NCBI RefSeq assembly: GCF_900109995.1
Contig: NZ_FOCB01000012.1
Coordinates: 62,001-126,000 of the forward strand
DNA: 64,000 nt
Source: Pseudomonas sp. ok272
GTDB lineage: Bacteria > Pseudomonadota > Gammaproteobacteria > Pseudomonadales > Pseudomonadaceae
Direction of reading: 5' to 3'
The translations under genes and the position numbers were made by a program. Shown in pieces: positions 34,675 to 43,227 of the stretch. Under the pieces are notes generated by a model that was not told the origin of the DNA, ran no database searches, and worked only from the letters and a program-made list of their open reading frames with translations. Position 1 is the first letter of the stretch. Every line of letters starts with the position of its first letter.

Positions 34675-35529
34675 ATGAATCAATCAATGTTCATCGTCTG
34701 GCGCGAAAGCGTCGAGGCCCTGCTGGTGATAGGCATTCTCCAGGCCTGGGCCAGCCAACAAGATCGGGGCAATCGTCTGGTCAAGTTCCTCCTGGGCGGA
34801 GTGGTTCTCGGGTTGATGCTCTCAGGTCTGCTCGCGATTCTGATTTTGTTTGCCGGTGAGGCCATGAGCGGCTCCGCCAGTGAATGGTTCCAGGCGTCGC
34901 TGGCGCTGGTGGCCAGCCTGCTGATGGTGCAAATGGTCGGCTGGATGCATCGCCATGGGCCCGCGCTCAAGCATGATTTGCGACAACATGCCGATAGCCA
35001 CCTGGCCCGACGAAGCGGCTTGGGTCTGTTGCTGCTGGCGATGCTCGCGGTCAGCCGAGAAGGCAGCGAAACCGTGGTGTTTCTCTATGGCGCCGGCGCT
35101 CAGTTGCGCGGCCCGCAGCTCGGCCTGTTTGCGGTCGGTGGCGTCATGGGCCTGGTGCTGTCGGCCCTCACCCTTGTCCTGCTGCGCAGCAGTCACCGAT
35201 TCATTTCATGGGGGCGATTCTTTGCGCTCAGCGAAGTGGTCCTACTCATGCTGGGCGCGGCGCTACTCGTCAGCGGCACCGAGCGAATAGGCGGCCAACT
35301 GCTCGCCCTCGATTTGCCGGAGCAGGCGTACAGCCTGTTTGGCGAGGCGCTTTGGGACAGCAGCGCGGTGCTGAGTGACAGTCATGGATTGGGTAGTTTT
35401 CTGGCCAGTTTTGCCGGTTATCGAGCAACCCCCAGTGGCCTCACCTTGTTGGTATGGCTGGGTTACTGGCTGGTCGTCGGCGGCTGGCTACAACAACGGA
35501 CTGCGGACAACCTGGCATGCCCGACGTGA
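34675..35529 (+). CDS. ftrC: FTR1-family high-affinity iron permease FtrC
   Basis: A 284-residue, seven-helix permease. The two REXXE iron-binding motifs of Ftr1 proteins are present: R10-ESV-E14 in VWRESVEALLV, and R128-EGS-E132 in SREGSETVVF. It imports iron after oxidation by FtrB. A GGGAG site precedes the ATG. The end overlaps ftrD by 13 bases. Confidence 0.93.
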   Translation: MNQSMFIVWRESVEALLVIGILQAWASQQDRGNRLVKFLLGGVVLGLMLSGLLAILILFAGEAMSGSASEWFQASLALVASLLMVQMVGWMHRHGPALKHDLRQHADSHLARRSGLGLLLLAMLAVSREGSETVVFLYGAGAQLRGPQLGLFAVGGVMGLVLSALTLVLLRSSHRFISWGRFFALSEVVLLMLGAALLVSGTERIGGQLLALDLPEQAYSLFGEALWDSSAVLSDSHGLGSFLASFAGYRATPSGLTLLVWLGYWLVVGGWLQQRTADNLACPT

Positions 35530-36890
35530 GCCGACGCAATCGATGGCTCCAGAGCCTGGGTGACGGGATGCGTCGTCATGCGCTGGTCATTCGCGCCGTG
35601 CAGTGGGTCGTGGTGCTGTTCTACGCGTTGCTGTTGATGACCCCGGCGATGTTGCCGCTGCCAGACAGCCAGGCGCGGATCGTCGACAACCTGACCTTGC
35701 TCGCACAGTTTTTGTTCTGGGGGATCTGGTGGCCATTCGTGCTGCTGTCGATGGTGTTGTTCGGACGGCTCTGGTGTGGGGTTTTATGCCCGGAAGGTTC
35801 ACTCAGCGAATGGGCCAGCCACTACGGTAAAGGCTTGGGGGTGCCGCGCTGGTTGCGCTGGGGCGGCTGGCCCACCCTCGCGTTCTGCCTGACCACCCTT
35901 TACGGGCAATTGATCAGCGTTTACGACTACCCCCAAGCGGCGTTGTTGATTCTCGGCGGCTCGACCGTGGCGGCGGTCGGCGTTGGCTTGTTGTTCGCCC
36001 GGGGCAAACGGGTCTGGTGCCGTTATCTGTGCCCGGTCAGCGGCGTCTTCGCCCTGCTCGCCCGGCTCGCACCAGTGCACTTTCAGGTGGATGAACAACG
36101 CTGGATCGCCAACGCCGCGCCACGCCTGCCGCCGCCCAACTGTGCCCCGCTGCTCGATATCCGCCGCCTGCAAGGCGCCAGTCACTGCCACGCCTGCGGA
36201 CGTTGCAGCGGCCAACGCGGCGCGGTTCAACTCATCGCCCGTTCCAGCAACCAGGAAATTCTTCAGGCCACCGCGCAGAGTTTGTCCCGATGGGACGCCC
36301 GGTTGCTGCTGTTTGGCGTGATCGGCCTGGCCATGGGTGCGTTTCAGTGGACCGCCAGCTCCTGGTTCGTCGCCCTTAAACAAACCCTGGCCGAATGGTT
36401 GATCGAACACGACGTACTCTGGGCCTTGGAGGACAACGCCCCGTGGTGGTTGCTCACCCATTACCCGCAACTCAACGACAGCTTCACCTGGCTCGACGGT
36501 TTCAGCATTGTCGTTTACCTAAGTCTGAGTTCGATGCTGCTTGGCACCGCACTGCAGATCTTGCTGCACCTAAGCGCTCGACTGGCGCAGGATCGCGCAC
36601 TGTATTGGCCCTTGGCGCTGACCCTCACGCCTCTGGGTGGTGCGGGGTTGTTCCTCGGCTTGTCGGCAACGACGGTGAAATTGCTGCGCTACGAAGGGCT
36701 GCTGCTGGAGTGGGTTCAACCGGCGCGGGCCTGCCTGTTGCTGGGCGCGATCAGTTGGAGTTTGCTGCTGGGCTGGAAACGGCTGGGGCGCGAACATATT
36801 GTCCTGGCGCGGCGTGTGTCTGGAGGCGTTTGCCTGTTACTGGCCAACGGCCTGGTCGGGTTTGGCTGGTGGTTGCAATTCTGGGGATGA
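35517..36890 (+). CDS. ftrD: 4Fe-4S polyferredoxin membrane protein FtrD
   Basis: A 457-residue membrane protein of the NapH/CcoG-like family. Cysteine motifs are CGVLCPEG, CRYLCPVSG and CHACGRCSGQRG. Several transmembrane helices lie before (about 23-100) and after (about 260-450). In FtrABCD it is thought to provide electrons for iron uptake. I start at ATG 35517, overlapping ftrC. It closes the operon. Only 35 bases separate it from the convergent chemoreceptor fragment. Confidence 0.9.
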   Translation: MPDVSRRNRWLQSLGDGMRRHALVIRAVQWVVVLFYALLLMTPAMLPLPDSQARIVDNLTLLAQFLFWGIWWPFVLLSMVLFGRLWCGVLCPEGSLSEWASHYGKGLGVPRWLRWGGWPTLAFCLTTLYGQLISVYDYPQAALLILGGSTVAAVGVGLLFARGKRVWCRYLCPVSGVFALLARLAPVHFQVDEQRWIANAAPRLPPPNCAPLLDIRRLQGASHCHACGRCSGQRGAVQLIARSSNQEILQATAQSLSRWDARLLLFGVIGLAMGAFQWTASSWFVALKQTLAEWLIEHDVLWALEDNAPWWLLTHYPQLNDSFTWLDGFSIVVYLSLSSMLLGTALQILLHLSARLAQDRALYWPLALTLTPLGGAGLFLGLSATTVKLLRYEGLLLEWVQPARACLLLGAISWSLLLGWKRLGREHIVLARRVSGGVCLLLANGLVGFGWWLQFWG

Positions 36891-36925
36891 ATCTGAGTAC
36901 CTCAGCACCCGGTCGCCCCCAAAAC

Positions 36926-37442
36926 CTAGACTTTAAAACGTGCCACCGTCTGGTGCAGCGCACCGGCCATCTGTACCAAATCATGACCGGCGGCCTGCGT
37001 ATGGCGGGCACCTTGCAACACCTGCTCGGAAAAACTACGAATGCCCATCAGGTTGCGGTCCACTTCGCGCGCGACCAATGTCTGCTCCTCGGTGGCGCTG
37101 ACAATCATCATGTTGCGCTCGTTGATCTGCGAGATGGACCGGGTGATTTCATCCAGTACATCACCCGATGCGTTGCGCCATTTCCAGGGTGGCACGCACG
37201 AGGGTGCTGCTGCTTTGCATGGCAGTCACGGCATGGACGGTGTCCCGGCGAATGTTGTCAATCATCTGCTCGATTTCCTGGGTGGACTCCTGAGTGCGAT
37301 AGGCCAGGGCGCGCACTTCGTAGGCGACCACGGCAAAACCGCGTCCCGCATCACCGGCCCGCGCCGCGTTAAACGCCCGCAAATTGGTTTGATCGGCAAT
37401 GTTGCGAATCACATCCAGCAGCTTGCTGATGTCCTGTAGCCG
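36926..37442 (-). pseudogene. Decayed methyl-accepting chemotaxis protein, C-terminal fragment
   Basis: The conserved MCP signalling tip is recognisable: QDISKLLDVIRNIADQTNL, GDAGRGFAVVAYEVRALAYR, then in another frame GDVLDEITRSISQINERN and SATEEQTLVAREVDRNL. A frameshift lies around 37165-37175. The hairpin tip has lost about four residues (NLRAFNAARAG instead of NLLALNAAIEAARAG) and Asp in VADEVR is Tyr. No N-terminal half exists: the fragment is cut off next to the nrdG stop. It is non-functional. Confidence 0.88.
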
Positions 37443-37451
37443 CAGCCTCAG

Positions 37452-38147
37452 TTACCCACGCAACACGAATACTGGAAACAACTCGCGCATGGCCTCCCAA
37501 AAATCCGGACGCAAGGCTTGTGCCGACACGCTTGACAGTTGCGGATCGAACATCTGCTCGGTGCGTACCAGTTGCACGGAAAAGCGTTTGACGCCCAGTT
37601 CATTCAAGCGTTGGGCCAGGATCAATAGGCGTGCCGGTTTGAACAGATGCCAGTGCACGGTGGTGCGGCATTCGTAATCCACACCACTGGCCAACAGATG
37701 TTCGAGGCTGCGCCAGTTCGCTGCTCCGCTGCCTTCGACCCGGGTGATGGCCTGGCAATCCTCGGGCAAAGCCTTGACATCAAAACCGATCCAGTCGGCG
37801 CCGGTCAGGGCCTTGGAAAACGCCGCCGGTTTGATCCCGGCGCTGTGCAGACCGATTCGAAAACCCATCGCCCGCACTTCATCCATGGCACTGAGCAAGC
37901 CGTCTTGCAAGGTCGGCTCACCGCCGCTGAACACCACCGCATCGAGCAGGTCCTGACGGCGTTGCAGAAACGCCAGCACCCGCCGCCAATCCACTTCATC
38001 GGTGCCGCGAGGCGGGATCAACTGCGGGTTATGGCAGTAACGACAACGCCAGGCGCAACCCTGGCAAAACAGTACACAGGCGAGTTGCCCCGGATAGTCG
38101 ATAGTGGTCAGAGGCACCATGCCCCCAACCCGTAGCGTTCGACTCAT
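37452..38147 (-). CDS. nrdG: Anaerobic ribonucleotide reductase activating enzyme
   Basis: A 231-residue radical SAM protein that uses SAM to place the glycyl radical on class III ribonucleotide reductase. The [4Fe-4S] motif CAWRCRYCHNP (CX3CX2C) is intact, and FSGGEPTLQ is the SAM-binding GGE motif. The ATG overlaps the stop of the 55-codon glycyl-radical ORF (ATGA), so the two are translationally coupled. Confidence 0.95.
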   Translation of the reverse strand: MSRTLRVGGMVPLTTIDYPGQLACVLFCQGCAWRCRYCHNPQLIPPRGTDEVDWRRVLAFLQRRQDLLDAVVFSGGEPTLQDGLLSAMDEVRAMGFRIGLHSAGIKPAAFSKALTGADWIGFDVKALPEDCQAITRVEGSGAANWRSLEHLLASGVDYECRTTVHWHLFKPARLLILAQRLNELGVKRFSVQLVRTEQMFDPQLSSVSAQALRPDFWEAMRELFPVFVLRG

Positions 38148-38311
38148 TTGCGTTCGGCCTGCGCCACGCTTTCAGCGAAGTGCACCCGCTCGCGGTGCTC
38201 GGACTGTTTGCCCGGGTTGAACGCCGAAACCGGCCGGTGATAGCCCATCACCCGGGTCCAGACTTCGCAGCGTTGACGTTGAGCCTGGGGCAGTGTTTGC
38301 GATGCAGTCAT
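38144..38311 (-). CDS. Separate glycyl-radical domain of class III ribonucleotide reductase
   Basis: A 55-residue ORF with its own strong AAGGAG site and ATG at 38311. Its core RCEVWTRVMGYHRPVSAFNP and GKQSEHRERV matches the extreme C terminus of NrdD proteins, where R-V-x-G-Y carries the radical glycine (here Gly23). The main nrdD frame ends just upstream, at the end of its zinc-site domain, and lacks this region. The peptide therefore seems to supply the radical in trans to NrdD, as GrcA does for pyruvate formate-lyase (analogy). It overlaps nrdG. Confidence 0.85.
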   Translation of the reverse strand: MTASQTLPQAQRQRCEVWTRVMGYHRPVSAFNPGKQSEHRERVHFAESVAQAERK

Positions 38312-38364
38312 GGTGAAACTCCTTGGGATTGAGTGGATCGAAATCAATGAACGGTGCCGGGTTG

Positions 38365-40359
38365 CTATTGGTTCAACAGCAGAACCTCGTCACATTTTGG
38401 GCAGAACTCTTGCTCGCCATCTAGGTAGCCGTGCACCGGGCAGATCGAGAACGTCGGGGTCACGGTCAGGTAAGGCAGGCGGAAACGCCCGAGGGCTTTG
38501 CGCACCAGTTGCTTACAGGCCTGGGTCGAGGAAATCCGCTCGGCCATGTACAGGTGCAAAACCGTGCCGCCGGTGTATTTACATTGCAGTTCGTCTTGCA
38601 GCTCCAGGGCTTCGAACGGGTCATCGGTGTAACCCACTGGCAGTTGCGAGGAGTTGGTGTAGTACGGCGCTTGCGTCGTGCCAGCCTGGAGAATGTCGGG
38701 GTAGCGCTTGAGGTCTTCCTTGGCGAAGCGATAGGTGGTGCCTTCCGCCGGGGTCGCTTCCAGGTTGTAGAGGTGCCCGGTTTCTTCCTGAAAACGCAGC
38801 AGCGTGGCGCGCACATGGTCGAGCAGTTTCAGGGCGAACTGGCGGCCCTGTACGGTGTGCGTGCCCTCTTTGCCGGTGGTGAAATTGCGTAGCATTTCAT
38901 GCAGGCCATTGAGACCGATGGTGGAAAAATGGTTGCGCAGGGTGCCCAGGTAACGCTTGGTATAAGGGTACAGACCAGCGTCCATATGGTGCTGGATGAC
39001 CTTGCGCTTGACTTCCAGGCTCTCCATCGCCAGTTCCATCAACGTGTCCAGCCGTTTGAGCAAACCGCTGGTATCGCCCTTGAACGCATAACCCAGACGC
39101 GCACAGTTGATGGTCACTACGCCGAGCGACCCGGTCTGTTCCGCCGAGCCAAACAAACCGCCGCCACGCTTGAGCAACTCGCGCACATCCAGTTGCAACC
39201 GGCAGCACATGGAGCGCACCTGATTGGGTTGCAAATCGGAATTGAGGAAGTTCTGGAAATACGGCAGGCCGTAACGTGCAGTCATCTCGAACAGGCGGTC
39301 GGCGTTTTCGCTGTCCCAGGGAAAGTCATGGGTGATGTTGTAGGTCGGGATCGGAAAGGTGAACACCCGCCCTTTCGCATCGCCGGTCTGCATCACCTCG
39401 ATGTAGGCGCGGTTGAGCACATCCATTTCCACCTGCAGGTCGCCGTAGGCAAACGGCATTTCTTCACCACCGATGATCGGGATCTGCTCGCGTAAATCCT
39501 GCGGGCAAACCCAGTCGAAGGTCAGGTTGGTGAACGGCGTCTGGGTGCCCCAGCGCGATGGAACGTTGAGGTTATAGATGAACTCCTGGATCGCCTGGCG
39601 AACCTGCGGGTAGCTCAATTGGTCCTTGCGCACAAAAGGCGCCAAGTAGGTATCGAACGAGCTGAACGCCTGCGCGCCGGCCCATTCGTTTTGCAGGGTG
39701 CCGAGGAAATTCACCATTTGCCCCAGAGCACTGCTCAAGTGCTTCGGCGGTCCCGCTTCGACACGCCCCGGCACACCATTGAGGCCTTCGTGCAACAAGG
39801 TCCGCAGCGACCAGCCAGCGCAGTAACCAGCCAGCATGTCCAGATCATGCACATGCAGGTCGGCCTCACGATGGGCCTGGCCGATGGCCTCGCTGTACAC
39901 CTCGTCCAGCCAGTAGTTGGCAGTGACCTTGCCCGAAACGTTCAGCACCAGCCCACCCAGGGAATAACCCTGATTGGCGTTGGCCTGGACCCGCCAGTCT
40001 TCACGGTCCAGGTATTCGTTCATCGACGTGGCCACTTCAACCAGGGTCCGGCGATCGCGACGCAAACGCCCGTGCTGTTCGCGATAGACTATGTAGGCAC
40101 GCATGGCGAGGAAGTAACCGGCGTCCATCAGCACCCTTTCAACGCGGTCCTGGATTTGCTCGACATGCAGCCGGGGTAATCCTTCCAGCCGGGCCAGTAC
40201 TGCCTTCAACAAACTCTCGGCTTCCTCCTCGGTATACTCCCCGGTGGCCTTGCCCGCCGAAATCAACGCCCGACGGATTTTTTCTGCATCGAAGGCGACC
40301 AGATTGCCGTCGCGCTTGTGCAAACGGTTACATCCCACTGAAATAAGCGTGCTCTGCAT
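38365..40359 (-). CDS. nrdD: Anaerobic class III ribonucleoside-triphosphate reductase, main chain
   Basis: A 664-residue protein from ATG 40359 (GGGGGCC upstream; a longer frame to 40410 is not conserved) with the N-terminal ATP cone (DGNLVAFDAEKIRRAL) and the ten-stranded barrel. It reduces NTPs to dNTPs without oxygen. It ends with CPVHGYLDGEQEFCPKCDEV, the zinc site, and then stops at TAG. The glycyl-radical loop normally following in the same chain is encoded by the next ORF, 53 bases away. An ANR box lies upstream. Confidence 0.93.
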   Translation of the reverse strand: MQSTLISVGCNRLHKRDGNLVAFDAEKIRRALISAGKATGEYTEEEAESLLKAVLARLEGLPRLHVEQIQDRVERVLMDAGYFLAMRAYIVYREQHGRLRRDRRTLVEVATSMNEYLDREDWRVQANANQGYSLGGLVLNVSGKVTANYWLDEVYSEAIGQAHREADLHVHDLDMLAGYCAGWSLRTLLHEGLNGVPGRVEAGPPKHLSSALGQMVNFLGTLQNEWAGAQAFSSFDTYLAPFVRKDQLSYPQVRQAIQEFIYNLNVPSRWGTQTPFTNLTFDWVCPQDLREQIPIIGGEEMPFAYGDLQVEMDVLNRAYIEVMQTGDAKGRVFTFPIPTYNITHDFPWDSENADRLFEMTARYGLPYFQNFLNSDLQPNQVRSMCCRLQLDVRELLKRGGGLFGSAEQTGSLGVVTINCARLGYAFKGDTSGLLKRLDTLMELAMESLEVKRKVIQHHMDAGLYPYTKRYLGTLRNHFSTIGLNGLHEMLRNFTTGKEGTHTVQGRQFALKLLDHVRATLLRFQEETGHLYNLEATPAEGTTYRFAKEDLKRYPDILQAGTTQAPYYTNSSQLPVGYTDDPFEALELQDELQCKYTGGTVLHLYMAERISSTQACKQLVRKALGRFRLPYLTVTPTFSICPVHGYLDGEQEFCPKCDEVLLLNQ

Positions 40360-40445
40360 TAGGCCCCCAAACACTACATATAGTTTTTTACTAACTGAAA
40401 AACACAACATGCAGTGAAGACTACGGGCAATAAGCGGTTCTGCAA

Positions 40446-40459
40446 TTGATCGATATCAA
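40446..40459 (-). promoter_or_regulatory. Perfect ANR/DNR box upstream of nrdD
   Basis: TTGATCGATATCAA matches TTGAT-N4-ATCAA exactly. Counting -41.5 leftward puts transcription start near 40411, giving a leader of about 50 bases before the nrdD ATG. Control by ANR or DNR fits an anaerobic-only enzyme. Confidence 0.82.
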
Positions 40460-40503
40460 GATTTTCGGACGATTAAAAACCACGTGGGACAGCATGAATC
40501 TAG

Positions 40504-40531
40504 TGTGGGAGCGTACTTGCTCGCTCCCACA
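40504..40531. repeat. REP-type hairpin after moaA
   Basis: TGTGGGAGCG 40504-40513 and CGCTCCCACA 40522-40531 form a perfect 10-bp stem with an 8-base loop. It is a single REP unit downstream of moaA and upstream of the nrdD promoter. It may end the nar-moaA transcript. Confidence 0.75.
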
Positions 40532-40559
40532 GGGGATCTGCGGTGTGTGGCAGAGCGGT

Positions 40560-41552
40560 TCAGCCACCGCTCATGTTCATGAATCGAACTATCTGCACCT
40601 CGCCGGCGGGGTTGAAGTCGTGACGCAATGGCTTGCCGCGCAGGGCTTTTTGCACGGCGTCGATCAGCGGTTGATCGTCCAGCGGATAGCGGCGCAGCAA
40701 GCCACGCAAATCCAGCGCATCATCTTGTCCAAGACACAGCAACAGCTTGCCCTCAACGGTCATCCGCACCCGGTTGCAGCTACCGCAGAAATTGTGACTG
40801 TTGGGTGAAATGAAGCCGATGCGCGTATCGGGATGGCGCTCCAGCCGCACGTAGCGCGCCGGCCCTCCGCTGTTTTCGGTGCTGTCGAGCAAGCGGTGAC
40901 GACTGGCAATCAACGCCCGCACTTCGTCGCTGGAGCAAAACGATTCACCCCGTGATCGGCCCACATCCCCCAAGGGCATTTCTTCGATAAAACTGATGTC
41001 GATGCGCTGCTCGATGGCGTATTGCACCAACCCCTGGACTTCATCGAAGTTGCGCCCCTTCATCACCACGCAGTTGAGTTTGACCCGCTCGAACCCCGCA
41101 TCCCGCGCTGCTTCGATGCCAGCCAGCACCTGATCGAGATCGCCGTTGCGGGTAATCGCGCGAAACTTCTGCCCGTCCAGGCTATCGAGGCTGATGTTCA
41201 TCCGCTTGACCCCCGCCTCCGCCAACGGCCGAGCCAAACGGCCCAGTTGCGAGCCGTTGCTGGTCATCACCAGTTCGCGCAAACCGGGTATGGCAGCGAT
41301 GTAGCGGCACAGTTCGACAATGCCTGGACGGATCAGCGGTTCGCCACCGGTGAGGCGGATTTTGCGTACACCCTGGCCGACAAACAGCGTCGCCAGGCGT
41401 TGCAGTTCCTCCAGCGTCAGGACCTGCTGACGCGGCAGGAAGGTCATATTTTTCGCCATGCAATACACACAGCGAAAATCACAACGGTCCGTCACCGACA
41501 TCCGCAGATAGTCGATCTGCCGTCCAAAACCATCCTGCATCACAGCGTTCAT
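40560..41552 (-). CDS. moaA: GTP 3',8-cyclase MoaA (nar-linked copy)
   Basis: A 330-residue radical SAM enzyme, first step of molybdenum cofactor synthesis. The N-terminal cluster motif is CDFRCVYCMAK (CX3CX2C), the second cluster uses CGSCNR and the later Cys in KLLLC, and the C terminus ends in the catalytic GG. I start at ATG 41552 after GGGAG. It is the last gene of the nar operon, so cofactor supply rises with nitrate reductase. Confidence 0.95.
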   Translation of the reverse strand: MNAVMQDGFGRQIDYLRMSVTDRCDFRCVYCMAKNMTFLPRQQVLTLEELQRLATLFVGQGVRKIRLTGGEPLIRPGIVELCRYIAAIPGLRELVMTSNGSQLGRLARPLAEAGVKRMNISLDSLDGQKFRAITRNGDLDQVLAGIEAARDAGFERVKLNCVVMKGRNFDEVQGLVQYAIEQRIDISFIEEMPLGDVGRSRGESFCSSDEVRALIASRHRLLDSTENSGGPARYVRLERHPDTRIGFISPNSHNFCGSCNRVRMTVEGKLLLCLGQDDALDLRGLLRRYPLDDQPLIDAVQKALRGKPLRHDFNPAGEVQIVRFMNMSGG

Positions 41553-41576
41553 CACATCTCCCGTTGACCCCAAGGC

Positions 41577-42536
41577 TCACTGCACCAGCGGTGAGTCGGC
41601 GCCCTGCAAGTGGATGCCGCGAATATCCGCCGCGCCGATCAGGGTTTGCAGGTATTGCACCAAGGCTTTTTGCCAGACGCCTTGCTGCAACTGCGTGCGG
41701 ATCGTCGTCGACACCACTTCATAGGGCAATGGCATGCCTTCGATCCGCTGATCGACACTGATCACATGCCAGCCGTAACGGCTTTCCAGCGGTTTGCTGG
41801 CCAGCCCCAGTGCCAGGGTGAACAGTTGGCGTTCCAGTTCAGGCACGGTCTGGCCCTTGCTGATCTGCCCCAACGAACCGCCCTGCGCCTTCGACGGGCA
41901 GGCCGAATACTTCAGGGCCAGCTCGGCGAAACTGCCGGGGAACTGCTCCAGCCGCTGCAACAGGATTTCCGCTTGAACCTGCGCCAGTGCGCGGGCTTCG
42001 GCATCGTCCGGCGCGCATTCGAGCAGGATGTGTCGTACCGCCAGCAAAGGCGCGCTGTGAAAGCGCCCGCGATTGTTTTCGTAGTAGCGTAGGCTGGTTT
42101 CCTCGTCGCACTGCGGCACGTGCACTTCACGTTCTAGCAACAAACGAGTGGCTGCTTCTTCTTCGTTTTCTCCGGCGCCTATCTCCAGCGACACGCCGAG
42201 CTCTGTTATGCGCTGCTGCAACAACTCGCGGATCACCAGCGCCCGAGCGGTCAGATACACCGCTTCTTCGCGGTTTTCCGCCGGGTGATATTGCAGCTCC
42301 TGGGCCATTGCTTCCGAGGTGATCCACACCTCGTTGACGCTGATGATCGGCCACTCCTGTTCACTGCTGGCGATCAACTGTGCCGGGGCGTCATCGGCCG
42401 CCGCAGGCTCAACCGGCAGCGCTGAAAACTGCGTCTCTACGACCGGTGCGATGTCGAGAACATCCTCGTTTTTTTTTGAAGAACCACAGCCACCGCTGCC
42501 CCCTTTACCGCCGCCACATCCACATCCACCTGACAT
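41577..42536 (-). CDS. Parvulin-type peptidyl-prolyl isomerase of the nar operon
   Basis: A 319-residue PpiC/NifM-like protein. The parvulin domain lies at about 165-260: VRHILLECAPDDAEARALAQ, then YSACPSKAQGGSLGQISKGQ and VDQRIEGM. Its N terminus MSGGCGCGGGKGGSGGCGSS has four cysteines in glycine repeats, which suggests metal binding rather than a signal peptide. A GAGGAG site supports ATG 42536. It sits between narI and moaA, as in other Pseudomonas nar operons; a role in nitrate reductase maturation is inference. Confidence 0.9.
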   Translation of the reverse strand: MSGGCGCGGGKGGSGGCGSSKKNEDVLDIAPVVETQFSALPVEPAAADDAPAQLIASSEQEWPIISVNEVWITSEAMAQELQYHPAENREEAVYLTARALVIRELLQQRITELGVSLEIGAGENEEEAATRLLLEREVHVPQCDEETSLRYYENNRGRFHSAPLLAVRHILLECAPDDAEARALAQVQAEILLQRLEQFPGSFAELALKYSACPSKAQGGSLGQISKGQTVPELERQLFTLALGLASKPLESRYGWHVISVDQRIEGMPLPYEVVSTTIRTQLQQGVWQKALVQYLQTLIGAADIRGIHLQGADSPLVQ

Positions 42537-42546
42537 GATTGTCTCC

Positions 42547-43227
42547 TCAGTACTTCTGACGAACGATTTGATAACGACGTCCCAGGTACCAGATCGGTGC
42601 ACTGATCATGTGTACGAGACGAGTGAAGGGGAACAGCACAAACAGGGTCAAACCGAGAAACACGTGCAGCTTGTAGATCAACCCGACCGGCGCGATAGAC
42701 GCCGCTGCTTCCATCGGCCGCAACAGCACGGTGTTCTGCGCCCAGTCGGCGAGCATCACCATGACCGAGCCGTCCATGTGTCCGGTGGACGCGACAATGG
42801 TCAGCAGACCGAGCAGCAACTGCGCCAGCAGCACCAGCAGAATCAGGATGTCCGAAGGGCTGGACGTGGCGCGAACCCGAGGATCGGTCAACCGCCGCTT
42901 GACCAACATCAGCAGACCCACCAGGCACAGCAGGCCGAAGATCCCGCCGGAAACCATCGCCAGCAACTGCTTATTCTCAGTGCTGATCACATGGTGGTAA
43001 ACCGACGCAGGGGTCAGCAGGCCAACGAAGTGCCCGGCCAGCACGAACAACACACCGATGTGGAAGAAGTTGCTCGCCACACGCATGCCGCGCTGGTTGA
43101 GCATCTGGCTGGAGCCGGCCTTCCAGGTGTACTGCGACAGGTCGAAGCGCGCCCAACTCCCAATCAGGCAAATCGCGAGGGCCACATAGGGGTAAACCCC
43201 AAACAACAACAGATTCCATTTAGACAT
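42547..43227 (-). CDS. narI: Respiratory nitrate reductase gamma subunit
   Basis: A 226-residue, five-helix membrane subunit carrying two b hemes that takes electrons from quinol. Starts MSKWNLLLFGVYPYVALAI at 43227; the longer frame upstream is within narJ. Histidines in FFHIGVLFVLAGHFVG and IYKLHVFLG, with HMISAP near the end, fit the heme ligands. It overlaps narJ by 8 bases and precedes the isomerase gene by 10 bases. Confidence 0.96.
   Translation of the reverse strand: MSKWNLLLFGVYPYVALAICLIGSWARFDLSQYTWKAGSSQMLNQRGMRVASNFFHIGVLFVLAGHFVGLLTPASVYHHVISTENKQLLAMVSGGIFGLLCLVGLLMLVKRRLTDPRVRATSSPSDILILLVLLAQLLLGLLTIVASTGHMDGSVMVMLADWAQNTVLLRPMEAAASIAPVGLIYKLHVFLGLTLFVLFPFTRLVHMISAPIWYLGRRYQIVRQKY

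Noticed and set aside
38312..38365. Stop-codon read-through joining nrdD to its radical domain
   Set aside because: The TAG-to-ATG gap has no conserved coding and the downstream ORF has its own strong ribosome site; two separate chains explain it better.
40504..40531. Operator for nrdD
   Set aside because: GTGGGAGCG/CGCTCCCAC is the Pseudomonas REP core found elsewhere in the window, so it is more likely a REP unit at the end of moaA.
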